A stretch of DNA of 64,000 nt from Flavobacterium sp. Root186 (GTDB lineage: Bacteria; Bacteroidota; Bacteroidia; Flavobacteriales; Flavobacteriaceae). Location of the stretch: the NCBI RefSeq assembly GCF_001428525.1, contig NZ_LMHW01000013.1, positions 529,132 to 593,131 on the forward strand, in the 5' to 3' direction. The position numbers were made by a program, and so were the translations under genes. The stretch's first letter is position 1. The number at the start of each line of letters is the position of its first letter. Under the pieces are notes generated by a model. It ran no database searches and was not told the origin of the DNA. It worked only from the letters and a program-made list of their open reading frames with translations. Positions 8,030 through 16,486 of this stretch are shown here, piece after piece.

Positions 8030-9049
8030 ATGAAAAAAAGTATTGCAATTTATGGCGCTTACGGACACACCGGAAAATTTATTATAGCTGAACTTTCAAG
8101 AAAAGGATACAAATTAATTCTTTCCGGAAGAGATGAAGATAAACTGCAGCAATTGAAAAAACAATATCCGAATTCGACAATAAAAGCCGCAGATATTAGT
8201 GACGCCGGAAGTTTAGACAATGCTTTTTCTGAATCTGAAATTATTATAAACTGCGCAGGTCCATTTTTAGATACTGCAGAACCAATAATTGAATCTGCTT
8301 TGAGATTAGGAATTCATTATATTGATTTGAGTGCCGAACAAAAAGCAGTTTTAGATGTATTTGAAAATTATTCTGAAAAAGCCAAAGGCAAAATTTTAAT
8401 AATTCCTGCTGTTGCATTCTATGGTGGTTTAGGCGATTTATTGAGTACGGCATTAACGCACGATTGGGACAAAATTGATAAAATAAACATTTATATTGGC
8501 CTCGATTCATGGTATCCCACAAAAGGAACCAGATTAACGGGCGACAGAAATCATTATACCAGATTAACATTAAAGAACAACCGCTTACAAGAACTGGAAC
8601 CTGGTACTCCAATAAACTGGAATTTTCAAAACCCAATTGGAATTAAACAAGTTGTAAGTTTACCTCTTTCTGAAATTATTACTATTTCACGTCATTTAAA
8701 TGTAAATACAATCAATACATATTTGAGTCAAAATTCTTTAGACGATCTTAGAAATAAAGATACTCCGGAACCCGAGCCTATTGACGAAAAGAACAGATCA
8801 TCACAGCATTTTTCTGTAGAAGTTGTCGCGATAAAAGATAATCTCAAAAGAGCAATTACAGCGCAAGGTCAGGATATTTATGCTGTAACTTCTCCTTTAG
8901 TTGTAGAAACTGTAAACAGAATAGTATCTGGCAAAACAGCAAAAACTGGCGTTACTGTTATTGGTGAAATTTTCGACGCCGCTGATTTTTTAAAGTCTTT
9001 AAATGAGGATGACATCACAATTTCGGCTATAGAAGAATCTCATTTATAA
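8030..9049 (+). CDS. Saccharopine dehydrogenase-like NAD(P)-binding oxidoreductase
   Basis: This 339-residue protein starts KKSIAIYGAYGHTGKFIIAEL, a Rossmann dinucleotide-binding loop (GAYGHTG). LILSGRDEDKLQQL follows, where the arginine after the second strand suggests NADP(H), then AADISDAGSLDNAF and INCAGPFLDTAEPIIE. That last motif (CAGPF) is characteristic of the saccharopine dehydrogenase / trans-acting enoyl reductase family. The C-terminal half is more variable. Homologues include saccharopine reductases and enoyl reductases, so the substrate is unknown. It is 21 bp downstream of the membrane protein and precedes the AhpD/YCII/sigma group. Confidence 0.8.
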   Translation: MKKSIAIYGAYGHTGKFIIAELSRKGYKLILSGRDEDKLQQLKKQYPNSTIKAADISDAGSLDNAFSESEIIINCAGPFLDTAEPIIESALRLGIHYIDLSAEQKAVLDVFENYSEKAKGKILIIPAVAFYGGLGDLLSTALTHDWDKIDKINIYIGLDSWYPTKGTRLTGDRNHYTRLTLKNNRLQELEPGTPINWNFQNPIGIKQVVSLPLSEIITISRHLNVNTINTYLSQNSLDDLRNKDTPEPEPIDEKNRSSQHFSVEVVAIKDNLKRAITAQGQDIYAVTSPLVVETVNRIVSGKTAKTGVTVIGEIFDAADFLKSLNEDDITISAIEESHL

Positions 9050-9189
9050 TTTCTCATTAAAAAAAAGTTCAAAAAACCCTGTAAATACAAGGGCTTTGAA
9101 TTATATTGAATTTTATTTAAAATAAAATAATTTGTCCAATTCCAGAAGTTCGATTGTTATTAGAGTATAACATTAAAACTTTATACAAA

Positions 9190-9642
9190 ATGGAAACAAG
9201 AATTAACATTCACGAAAAAGGACAAGACGCTTTAAAAACACTTTACGGAATTGGCGGCTATTTAAAAAAATCAACTATAGAATTAGCTCTTTTAGAATTA
9301 GTTTTATTTAGAGTTTCACAAATCAACAGCTGTGCCTATTGCTTAGATATGCATTATAAAGATGCACGTGCCAAAGGCGAAACCGAACAACGTTTATACG
9401 GATTAAGTGCATGGAGAGAAACCTCATATTACACAAATCGTGAAAGAGCTGCTTTTGCCTGGGCCGAAGCTGTTACAAAATGTAACGTACCAGATTCAGT
9501 TTATAAAGAAGCTGCAAGCGAATTTAACGAACAGGAATTAATCGATTTGACTTTGGCTGTTACAAATATTAACACCTGGAACCGTATTAATCTTGCATTT
9601 CCTAACGAGCCTGGAACTTACAAAGTTGGACAATTCGGTTAA
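9190..9642 (+). CDS. AhpD-like carboxymuconolactone decarboxylase-family protein
   Basis: The 150-residue protein (ATG at 9190, METRINIHEKGQDALKTL) has the all-helical AhpD fold with the redox pair in INSCAYCLDMHYKDAR, that is C-x-x-C with a following His, the alkylhydroperoxidase active-site pattern. The conserved RERAAFAWAEAVT and NINTWNRINLAF segments complete the family signature. Members reduce organic peroxides or act as lactone decarboxylases; the CxxC favours peroxide reduction. A longer version from TTG 9154 is possible, but its extra residues do not fit the family. It is followed by a YCII protein and an ECF42-like sigma factor, a linkage that suggests control by that sigma factor. 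Confidence 0.88.
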   Translation: METRINIHEKGQDALKTLYGIGGYLKKSTIELALLELVLFRVSQINSCAYCLDMHYKDARAKGETEQRLYGLSAWRETSYYTNRERAAFAWAEAVTKCNVPDSVYKEAASEFNEQELIDLTLAVTNINTWNRINLAFPNEPGTYKVGQFG

Positions 9643-9689
9643 TCAAAATAATTATCACATAAAAATATTGACATTAAAAAAATAATATC

Positions 9690-10037
9690 ATGAACGAATT
9701 TGTATTAATATTCAGAAGAGATTATATTACTAAAGAAACACAGCCTTCTCCGCAGGAATTACAGGATTCACTTAAGCTTTGGCAGGATTGGCTGGGCGGA
9801 ATCGCTGCTCAGGACAAGCTAGCAAAACCATTACAGCGATGGGATGGTGAAGGTAAAATTGTAAAATCAAACAAAAGTGTAATCAACGGGCCGTATGCCG
9901 AAATTAAAGAAGCAATTGGCGGTTTGATTATGATAAAAGCAGCAGATTATGATGAAGCCGTAAGCATTGCAAACGGATGTCCGATTTTAGAATTGGGCGG
10001 AAATGTTGAGATTAGAATGGCCGTGGCCGGAGTTTAA
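9690..10037 (+). CDS. YCII/DGPF-domain protein
   Basis: This 115-residue protein matches the YCII-related (DGPF) family: MNEFVLIFRRDYI at the start, a central W-x-x-W region (SLKLWQDWLGGIA), NGPYAEIKEAIGGLIMIKA where DGPF is present as NGPY, and PILELGGNVEIRMA at the end. Such proteins form ferredoxin-like dimers with a conserved His/Asp and are genetically tied to ECF42 sigma factors, although their reaction is unknown. Here it lies 47 bp before the sigma factor gene. The YCII protein could be a sensor, partner or target; this is inferred from context. Confidence 0.88.
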   Translation: MNEFVLIFRRDYITKETQPSPQELQDSLKLWQDWLGGIAAQDKLAKPLQRWDGEGKIVKSNKSVINGPYAEIKEAIGGLIMIKAADYDEAVSIANGCPILELGGNVEIRMAVAGV

Positions 10038-10084
10038 TAATCTTTTAAAAAACTTCATATTCTCTTAAAAAGAAATTTTATAAA

Positions 10085-11317
10085 ATGGAAGAAAGCCAGC
10101 TTTTACCCAATTTATTTAGAACAGAGTACCGAAAAATAGTTTCGGTACTCTGTTATTTATTCGGAATTGAAAATATCGAAATCGCCGAAGATATTACCAG
10201 CGATACATTTCTTGCTGCAACAGAATTATGGAGCGTAAAAGGAATTCCTGAAAATCCAACGGCATGGCTTTATACCGTTGCAAAAAACAAAACAAAAAAT
10301 TACTTAAAACGCGATACGCTCTTCGAACAAAAAATTGCTGTTGAAGTAAAACACAATGCCAATAAATGGGAGGAAATTGAAATTGATTTATCAAATAAAA
10401 ATATTTTCGACAGTCAGTTAGCCATGATTTTTACAGTTTGCAACCCTGTAAATTCTGCCGAAGCGCAAATTGCATTAGCACTAAATCTATTATGCGGTTT
10501 TGGAATTCAGGAAATTGCAGACGGTTTTTTAACCAATAAAGAAGTTATTTATAAACGAATTAACCGCGCTAAAGAAAAACTGAAAGAAGCCAATGTAAAA
10601 ATTGAACAGCCCAACAATTCTGAAATTAACAGCAGACTAGAAAATGTCTTAACAACCCTGTATTTATTATTTTCAGAAGGTTATTATTCGACTTCTCAAA
10701 ACACTATTTTGCGAAAAGATGTTTGTGCCGAAGCGATGCGTTTAACTTTTTTATTAATCGAAAATCCAGCTACAAATCTGCCGCCAGTAAATGCATTGCT
10801 TTCATTAATGTGTTTTCATTCTTCAAGATTTGACGCAAGAACAAACAGTGACGGAGAAACGATCTTATATCAAAATCAGGATGAAACACTCTGGAACCGG
10901 GAACTTATTGAAAAAGGCACTTATTTTCTTGGCAAAGCATCAACCGGAAACACTCTTACGAAATACCATCTCGAAGCCGGAATTGCTTATTGGCACACAC
11001 AAAAAGAAGATTCTACCCAGAAATGGGAAAATATATTACAGCTTTACAACCAATTATTAATTCTTGAATATTCCCCAATTGCAGCGCTCAACCGCACATT
11101 TGCTTTAGCCAAAACAAACGGAAAACAAACTGCCATTATTGAAGCAGAGAAATTAAACCTAAACGAAAATCATTTTTATTATTCCTTATTAGGAAACTTA
11201 TATACTGATATTGACAATAAAAAAGCACTCGAACATTTCGAAAAAGCTCTACAGCTGGCTAGTTCCATTTCTGACAAAAACATCATAAAACAAAACATCG
11301 ATATACTGAAAATATAG
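10085..11317 (+). CDS. ECF42-type RNA polymerase sigma factor with C-terminal helical extension
   Basis: At 410 residues this is far longer than a standard ECF sigma factor (about 180). Residues 1-85 form sigma region 2 (LFRTEYRKIVSVLCYLFG, AEDITSDTFLAATELW, NPTAWLYTVAKNKTKNYLKR). Residues about 115-170 form region 4 (LALNLLCGFGIQEIADGFLT, IYKRINRAKEKLKEA). The remaining 240 residues match the DUF6596/SnoaL-less helical extension (LYLLFSEGYYSTSQ, LCAEAMRLTFLL-like, AALNRTFALAKTNG, ALEHFEKALQLA) with a TPR-like end. This is the ECF42 architecture, in which no anti-sigma factor is encoded nearby and the C-terminal domain is thought to regulate. The preceding DGPF protein supports the assignment. 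Confidence 0.88.
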   Translation: MEESQLLPNLFRTEYRKIVSVLCYLFGIENIEIAEDITSDTFLAATELWSVKGIPENPTAWLYTVAKNKTKNYLKRDTLFEQKIAVEVKHNANKWEEIEIDLSNKNIFDSQLAMIFTVCNPVNSAEAQIALALNLLCGFGIQEIADGFLTNKEVIYKRINRAKEKLKEANVKIEQPNNSEINSRLENVLTTLYLLFSEGYYSTSQNTILRKDVCAEAMRLTFLLIENPATNLPPVNALLSLMCFHSSRFDARTNSDGETILYQNQDETLWNRELIEKGTYFLGKASTGNTLTKYHLEAGIAYWHTQKEDSTQKWENILQLYNQLLILEYSPIAALNRTFALAKTNGKQTAIIEAEKLNLNENHFYYSLLGNLYTDIDNKKALEHFEKALQLASSISDKNIIKQNIDILKI

Positions 11318-11443
11318 TTCAATCTCCAATTTACTTTGTCAGTTCCATTCAGTTTTTATTTGTAATTTAGATTTCTTAAAATGTATGTTCAAAAAACAAT
11401 CTTAGAGCAGCATTTAAAAAATTATTAAAATACAAATACAAAA

Positions 11444-11881
11444 ATGGCTTCATTTATTAAAGAAATCTCTTTTCGCTGGTCCGATCTTGACCCAAATTTT
11501 CACGTTCGTCATAGTGCTTATTACGATTTTGGTGCACAGCATCGTATCGAAATTCTCGAAGAACTCGGTTTAACATTAAGAGTAATGCAGACACAGGGTT
11601 TTGGTCCCGTTTTATTTAGGGAAGAATGTGTTTTTAGAAAAGAATTAAAACTTTCAGACAAAATATTTATTCATACCAAAACATCAAAAATGAAAGCCGA
11701 TGCTTCGCGCTGGTCCATCATTCACGAATTTAGACGAGAAGATGATACACTTTGCGCTACCATTACAGTCGACGGCGCATGGATGGATACCAAACTTAGA
11801 AAACTGGCTTCTCCAACTCCCGAAATTGCAATTCAGGCACTAAGTATTTTCCCAAAAAGTGATGATTTTGTTGGATTGTAA
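11444..11881 (+). CDS. Acyl-CoA thioesterase, hotdog fold
   Basis: The 145-residue protein has the 4HBT/YbgC-like hotdog pattern: SFRWSDLDPNFHVRHSAYYDFG, with Asp and His in the DPNFHVRHSAYYDF catalytic loop, then a long helix (GAQHRIEILEELGL) and strands FGPVLFREECVF, DKIFIHTKTSKM and WSIIHEFRREDDTLCATITV. Such enzymes hydrolyse acyl-CoA or acyl-ACP thioesters; the chain-length preference cannot be read. It starts a tight group (12 bp to the lipoprotein, 19 bp to MscS) that is probably one operon. Confidence 0.85.
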   Translation: MASFIKEISFRWSDLDPNFHVRHSAYYDFGAQHRIEILEELGLTLRVMQTQGFGPVLFREECVFRKELKLSDKIFIHTKTSKMKADASRWSIIHEFRREDDTLCATITVDGAWMDTKLRKLASPTPEIAIQALSIFPKSDDFVGL

Positions 11882-11893
11882 AACACAAAACAA

Positions 11894-12307
11894 ATGAAGT
11901 ATTCTATAGCGTTTTTAATTTTTCTGGTAGTTTTTACAAACTGTGAATCGCCTAAATCTAAAAAGGAAAACACGAACGAATCGCCTAAAACTCCAAAAGA
12001 AATTGTTACAGCTTATTTAGCTGCAACGAATCATTTTGATTTTGAAACGGCAAAAGAATTCGTGATTCTTAATAAGGGTAATTTAATAAATTTAGAAACC
12101 CTTAAAAAGATGGAAAAAAGCATGCCGGATGATCAAAAAGCCAGATTTCTGGATATGGAAAAAAACGTTAACTATTTCGAAAAAGAAATTACAGATTCGA
12201 CTGCCCAGATAATTGTTTCGCCAAATCAGGATATTGCTATGCCTATAGAATTCAACCTGAAAAAATTAAACAAAAAATGGTTAATCGAATCTGTAATTTT
12301 ACATTAA
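11894..12307 (+). CDS. Lipoprotein with DUF4878-like (NTF2-fold) domain
   Basis: The 137-residue protein begins MKYSIAFLIFLVVFTNCESP, a type II signal with lipobox cysteine at residue 17. The mature part contains TPKEIVTAYLAATNHFDFETAKEF, the typical first helices of DUF4878/NTF2-like proteins, and ends in paired strands (AQIIVSPNQDIAMPIEFNLKKLNKKWLIESV). The NTF2-like fold often binds small ligands, but no catalytic residue is evident. The acidic ESPKSKKENTN stretch after Cys is weaker than a surface-export signal, so a periplasmic location is likely. Confidence 0.75.
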   Translation: MKYSIAFLIFLVVFTNCESPKSKKENTNESPKTPKEIVTAYLAATNHFDFETAKEFVILNKGNLINLETLKKMEKSMPDDQKARFLDMEKNVNYFEKEITDSTAQIIVSPNQDIAMPIEFNLKKLNKKWLIESVILH

Positions 12308-12326
12308 TGCAAAAATTCTCAAAACT

Positions 12327-13187
12327 ATGATCGATTTTGTAAAAGACTTTAGAATAGGAATTTTCATTGCTATTATAGCCGTTACAACAATAGTTTTAGG
12401 CTCGATAACAGAAAAAGTGCTTCGCTATTTTTTATATCGAAAATTAAGTGATAAAGAATATGATGCAACCGGATTTAAGTTTCTAAAACATTTAATTATA
12501 ACGGTAATTTATATTCTGGGATTAGCTTTTGCATTAATCCAAATTCCGGAATTTAAAATAATCGGACATTCCTTTTTAGCAGGTGCGGGTGTTATTTCGC
12601 TGGTTGCAGGTTTAGCTTCACAGCAGGCTTTGAGCAATATTGTCAGCGGAATATTTCTAGTGATTTTTAAACCATTCAGAATCAATGACAAAATCACAAT
12701 CAATAATTTTGTGGGTACAGTTGAAGACATCAATCTAAGGCAGGTAGTTTTAAAAGATGCCGAAAACAACAGAATTATAATTCCAAACTCTGTTATCAGC
12801 AATCAGATTATTGTCAATACCAATATGCACGATACCAAATGCTGTAAAATAATCGAAATAGGAATTGGCTACGAATCAAATATCGAAAAAGCATTAGAAA
12901 TAATGCAGGATGAAATCGCCAAACATCCGCTTTTTATTGATACCAGAACTGCCGAAAATAAAAAACAAAAAACGCCTTTGGTCGTGGCAAGAGTTGTGGC
13001 TCTAGCCGATTCGAGCGTAACATTAAAAGCGTGGGCGTGGGCAAAAAACTCTACAGACGGTTTTGTAATGTATTGCGATTTACTGCAAAGCATCAAGAAA
13101 CGTTTTGATGAAGCTGAAATTGATATTCCGTATCCGCAAAGAGTTATTACGTTTAAAAATAGCACTAATGAAACCTTCGGAAAGTAA
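12327..13187 (+). CDS. Small-conductance mechanosensitive channel, MscS family
   Basis: The 286-residue protein has three N-terminal membrane helices (about 10-32, 50-73, 85-110). The third is glycine/alanine-rich, FLAGAGVISLVAGLASQQALSN, matching the pore helix of MscS. The beta domain follows (GIFLVIFKPFRINDKITI, GTVEDINLRQVVLKDAENNRIIIPNS), then the alpha/beta C-terminal domain ending DIPYPQRVITF. MscS channels open when the inner membrane is stretched and release solutes on hypo-osmotic shock. The length matches E. coli MscS. Its last 20 bp overlap the next gene. Confidence 0.93.
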   Translation: MIDFVKDFRIGIFIAIIAVTTIVLGSITEKVLRYFLYRKLSDKEYDATGFKFLKHLIITVIYILGLAFALIQIPEFKIIGHSFLAGAGVISLVAGLASQQALSNIVSGIFLVIFKPFRINDKITINNFVGTVEDINLRQVVLKDAENNRIIIPNSVISNQIIVNTNMHDTKCCKIIEIGIGYESNIEKALEIMQDEIAKHPLFIDTRTAENKKQKTPLVVARVVALADSSVTLKAWAWAKNSTDGFVMYCDLLQSIKKRFDEAEIDIPYPQRVITFKNSTNETFGK

Positions 13188-14007
13188 ACCAATCGAAACC
13201 CTGCACCTCTTTCCTATTCTCGATCGTTTATTAATTGATCTTTTAAAATCATTAAGCGAAGAAGAATGGAATGCAAAAACGGTTGCTAAAAAATGGACAG
13301 TAAAAGATATTGCTTCTCATTTATTAGATGGAAATTTAAGAGGTTTATCGATATCCAGAGACCAATATTTTGGAGAAAAACCAGAAAACATTAATTCATA
13401 CAGCGATTTGGTTAATTTTCTAAATCAGCTTAATATGACGTGGACAAATGCTACGAAAAGGCTGAGTCCAAATGTCATTATCAATTTATTAGAAACTACA
13501 GGAAAAGAATATCACGAGCATTTGCAAACATTAAATCCTTTTGAAAATGCCATATTTTCGGTTGCGTGGGCGGGCGAAGAAACGTCGCTGAACTGGTTTC
13601 ATATTGCGAGAGAATATACAGAAAAATTTCTGCATCAACAGCAGATAAGAGAAGCCGTGGGAAAACCGGGACTTTTAACCAAAGAATTATTTTATCCGTT
13701 CATTCATATTTTTATGCAGGCTTTGCCAAATGCATATAAAAATACAAATGCAAAAAACGGCACAATTGTAAGCCTGATCATTACTACAGAAATTGGCGGG
13801 CAATGGAATATTATGAAAGAAGATGAAATTTGGAAATTTATTGATGATCCAGATCAGCCTGATGCAATCATCAAAATAGACCCAAACGATGCATGGCTTT
13901 TATTTTCTAAAGGAATGACTCCGGCAGATGCAAAGGAAAAAATAGAAATTATTGGTGATAAACTACTTGCCGAAACAGCTTTAAATATTGTAGCCGTAAT
14001 GGCATAA
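13168..14007 (+). CDS. DinB / maleylpyruvate isomerase N-domain-like protein
   Basis: With the ATG at 13168 the protein has 279 residues and overlaps the MscS gene by 20 bp. An earlier in-frame ATG at 13105 would add 21 lysine-rich residues of MscS-overlapping sequence and is less likely. The four-helix-bundle motif AKKWTVKDIASHLLDGNLRG carries the first metal-ligand His of the DinB / mycothiol-dependent maleylpyruvate isomerase superfamily. Another candidate metal site is in WAGEETSLNWFHIAREYTEKFLHQQQ. The C-terminal half (SLIITTEIGGQW, DAIIKIDPNDAWLLFSKG) looks like an SCP2-type domain. Bacteroidota lack mycothiol, so the cofactor is unknown. Confidence 0.75.
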   Translation: MKPSESKPIETLHLFPILDRLLIDLLKSLSEEEWNAKTVAKKWTVKDIASHLLDGNLRGLSISRDQYFGEKPENINSYSDLVNFLNQLNMTWTNATKRLSPNVIINLLETTGKEYHEHLQTLNPFENAIFSVAWAGEETSLNWFHIAREYTEKFLHQQQIREAVGKPGLLTKELFYPFIHIFMQALPNAYKNTNAKNGTIVSLIITTEIGGQWNIMKEDEIWKFIDDPDQPDAIIKIDPNDAWLLFSKGMTPADAKEKIEIIGDKLLAETALNIVAVMA

Positions 14008-14107
14008 TTATATCTTAATCGCTTTTTTCTGATAATTTTAAGAGTTTAACTTTTGGTTTTCAAAATGCATAGCGGTAAATTTATAATCCTTAAAAAACTG
14101 CATCACA

Positions 14108-15097
14108 ATGAAAATTATAAAACTCATCCTATTAGTATTACCCTTATTTTGTTTTTCGCAGGAAGAAAAAATAAGGCAGCTAGATATTAATTTAAGTAAT
14201 TATGAATATCCATTTCCAGTTCAGTTTTTAGAATTGAATAATCAGCGCCAAAATTTAAAAATGGCCTATATGGATATTAAACCAGACAATTACAATAATA
14301 AAAATATTGTTTTACTTCACGGAAAAAATTTCAACGGAGCCTATTGGGAAACTACAATAAAAGCTTTAACAAAAGAAGGATTTCGTGTAATTGTTCCGGA
14401 TCAAATTGGTTTTGGAAAATCATCAAAACCAGATAATTTTCAGTATTCATTTCAGCAATTTGCTGAGAATACTAAAAAATTACTCGATCATCTAGGCATT
14501 ACAAAAACAACGATTCTAGGACATTCTATGGGCGGAATGTTAGCCACGAGATTTACTTTGATGTATCCTGAAACTGCCGAAAAATTAGTTCTGGAAAACC
14601 CAATTGGTTTAGAAGACTGGAAACTTGTAGTTCCCTATAAACCTGTCGATTGGTGGTTTGAATCTGAGTTAAAACAAAATTATCAGGCCATCAAAAAATA
14701 CCAAATGGAAAATTATTACGATGGAAAATGGAATGCAGATTACCAAAAATGGGCTGAACTTGCCGCTGGCTGGACATCTGCTCCGGATTATAACAAAGTT
14801 GCCTGGAATTCTGCTCTAATGTATGATATGATTTTTACACAGCCTGTTTTATACGAATTCAAAAACATCAAAAGTCAAACGCTTTTAATCATCGGAACAA
14901 GAGATAAAACCGCAATTGGAAAACCTTTAGTTTCTGAAGAAATTCGGAAAACAATGGGTAATTATGCTGAATTAGGCAAAAAAACTCAAAAAGCGATTCC
15001 CAATTCTAAATTGGTAGAAGTCCCAAATACAGGACATTTACCTCATATCGAATCTTTCGATCAATTTATAAAACCATTAATCGTATTTTTGAAATAA
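14108..15097 (+). CDS. Secreted alpha/beta hydrolase
   Basis: The 329-residue protein has a signal peptide (MKIIKLILLVLPLFCFSQ) and a full alpha/beta-hydrolase core. The oxyanion strand is IVLLHGKNFNGAYW, the nucleophile elbow GHSMGGM (Ser near residue 140), the acidic residue lies in LLIIGTRDKTAIGK and the catalytic His in VPNTGHLPH. The lid region about 180-240 is rich in Trp and Tyr (WKLVVPYKPVDWWFESEL). Family members include esterases and haloalkane or epoxide hydrolases; the nucleophile Ser excludes dehalogenases. It probably acts in the periplasm. It is preceded by a 100-bp gap and followed by an inverted repeat. Confidence 0.88.
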   Translation: MKIIKLILLVLPLFCFSQEEKIRQLDINLSNYEYPFPVQFLELNNQRQNLKMAYMDIKPDNYNNKNIVLLHGKNFNGAYWETTIKALTKEGFRVIVPDQIGFGKSSKPDNFQYSFQQFAENTKKLLDHLGITKTTILGHSMGGMLATRFTLMYPETAEKLVLENPIGLEDWKLVVPYKPVDWWFESELKQNYQAIKKYQMENYYDGKWNADYQKWAELAAGWTSAPDYNKVAWNSALMYDMIFTQPVLYEFKNIKSQTLLIIGTRDKTAIGKPLVSEEIRKTMGNYAELGKKTQKAIPNSKLVEVPNTGHLPHIESFDQFIKPLIVFLK

Positions 15098-15110
15098 TAA
15101 TTTTTTGTTC

Positions 15111-15184
15111 GCCACGAATTACACTAATTTTTTATTTAAATAAAGCTGAAAAATTAATTCGTGAAAATTCTTGAAATTCGTGGC
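15111..15184. repeat. Intergenic inverted repeat (GCCACGAATT ... AATTCGTGGC)
   Basis: Ten-base perfect arms at 15111-15120 and 15175-15184 enclose about 54 bp with further internal complementarity (AATTTTTTATTTAAATAAA and AAAAATTAATTCGTG). The same ATTCGTGGC word recurs near 20628, upstream of ddl. It could serve as a terminator for the hydrolase gene or be a degenerate mobile repeat. Confidence 0.6.
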
Positions 15185-15221
15185 AGACTTTAACTATAAC
15201 TAATCTAAAAATTAAAATAAT

Positions 15222-15611
15222 ATGTTTACAATCGATCAAATCAAAGAAGCACATGCTAAAGTAAAAAGCGGAGCTGATTTTCCAAATTATATACAAGACT
15301 TAATCATTCTGGGCGTAAAAGGTTATGACACTTTCGTGAATGACGGACACGTTGAATATTATGGTGTAAATGGTTATTCTGTTACATCTGATGAAAAATA
15401 TAATCCAATTTCGATTGCCGTAAGCGTCAATAAAGAACTTTTTATCGAATTTTTGGTAAAACACCAGCAAGGAGAAACAGATTATCTTACTTTTTGCAGC
15501 CATGCCGGACAATGCGGAATTGCAAAATGGAGAGTTGACATTATTGAAATGACCTGCACTTATTTTGACAGCGCAGAAAACGAAATATTAATTGAAAAAA
15601 TTCCAGGTTAA
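15222..15611 (+). CDS. DUF1398-family protein
   Basis: This 129-residue soluble protein matches the DUF1398 family by MFTIDQIKEAHAKVKSGADFPNYIQDL, YDTFVNDGHVEYYG, the polar strand ISIAVSVN and the C-terminal CSHAGQCGIAKWRVDIIEMTCTYFD. Some database entries label the family a phage envelope protein, but it is common in chromosomes and its role is unknown. Cysteines in FCSHAGQCG and MTCTY could bind metal, which is speculation. The next gene starts 12 bp after its stop, so the two are likely co-transcribed. Confidence 0.8.
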   Translation: MFTIDQIKEAHAKVKSGADFPNYIQDLIILGVKGYDTFVNDGHVEYYGVNGYSVTSDEKYNPISIAVSVNKELFIEFLVKHQQGETDYLTFCSHAGQCGIAKWRVDIIEMTCTYFDSAENEILIEKIPG

Positions 15612-15623
15612 TCTAAAAAATCG

Positions 15624-16475
15624 ATGGCAAATTTTAATCCAATTTATTCGCTGACTAAAAAAGCTGTTTTAGTTCTGTTTTTTTTAGCAAGTTTTTCAGG
15701 TTTTTCTCAGCACAAAAAAGAAAAATCAAAGTTTAAAGTAATTGCTTTTTATACAGCAAAAAATGATCAGGCGCACATAAGTTTTGTGCATGAAGCCAAC
15801 AAATGGTTTCCAAAAATAGCCGAAGAGAATCATTTTGTCTACGACTCTACAGATAATTGGAATAATCTAAACGCAAAATTTTTAGCCAATTATCAAGTTG
15901 TTCTATTTTTAGACACAAGACCGGAAACTCCTGAACAGCGCGAAGCTTTTCAAAAATATATGGAAAACGGCGGCGGTTTCATGGGCTTTCATTTTTCGGC
16001 CTTTGCTTTAAACGATTCAAGTTATCCTCAAAACTGGGATTGGTATCATAATACCTTTTTAGGTTCTGGTGAATACGGAAGCAATACCTGGAGGCCGACA
16101 TCAGCAGTTTTAAGAGTCGAAAATCAGCATCCGGCAGTCAAAAATCTGCCTAAAACTTTTACTTCTGCACCAAACGAATGGTACAGATGGAGCAACGATC
16201 TTAGAAAAAATCCGGATATAAAAATTCTTCTGGCAATTGACGAAAGCAGTTTTCCTCTAGGAACCGGGCCAAAAGCACATGAAATTTGGCATGAAGGATA
16301 TTATCCTGTAGTTTGGACAAACAAAAACTACAAAATGCTTTATGTTAACATGGGGCATAATGATATTGATTATGAAGGCGGAACCAACAAAACGCTTTCG
16401 TATACTTTTGAAAATAAAACAGAAAGCAAATTCATTCTTGATGCGTTGCTTTGGTTAGGAACATCTAAAAAATAA
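15624..16475 (+). CDS. ThuA-like domain protein, secreted
   Basis: The 283-residue protein carries an N-terminal signal (KAVLVLFFLASFSGFSQ) and then a class I glutamine amidotransferase-like ThuA fold: KFKVIAFYTAKNDQAHISFVHEA, YQVVLFLDTRPETPEQREAFQKYMENGGGFMGFHFSA and VVWTNKNYKMLYVNMGHNDIDYEGG. ThuA-type proteins occur in sugar and trehalose pathways and in Bacteroidota secreted glycan-related proteins, but this one has no visible catalytic triad. It sits between DUF1398 (12 bp) and a rhodanese (11 bp), giving a probable three-gene operon. A periplasmic location is inferred from the signal. Confidence 0.85.
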   Translation: MANFNPIYSLTKKAVLVLFFLASFSGFSQHKKEKSKFKVIAFYTAKNDQAHISFVHEANKWFPKIAEENHFVYDSTDNWNNLNAKFLANYQVVLFLDTRPETPEQREAFQKYMENGGGFMGFHFSAFALNDSSYPQNWDWYHNTFLGSGEYGSNTWRPTSAVLRVENQHPAVKNLPKTFTSAPNEWYRWSNDLRKNPDIKILLAIDESSFPLGTGPKAHEIWHEGYYPVVWTNKNYKMLYVNMGHNDIDYEGGTNKTLSYTFENKTESKFILDALLWLGTSKK

Positions 16476-16486
16476 ATTCATTAAAA

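Noticed and set aside
9073..9095. CCCTGTAAATACAAGGG hairpin as a terminator after the dehydrogenase gene
   Set aside because: The stem is short and imperfect and no U-run follows.
9154..9189. TTG-based extension of the AhpD-like gene
   Set aside because: The extra 12 residues do not fit the family; ATG 9190 is preferred.
13105..13167. Longer start for the DinB-like gene
   Set aside because: The added residues come from an alternate reading of the MscS 3' end and are Lys/Leu-rich without family match.
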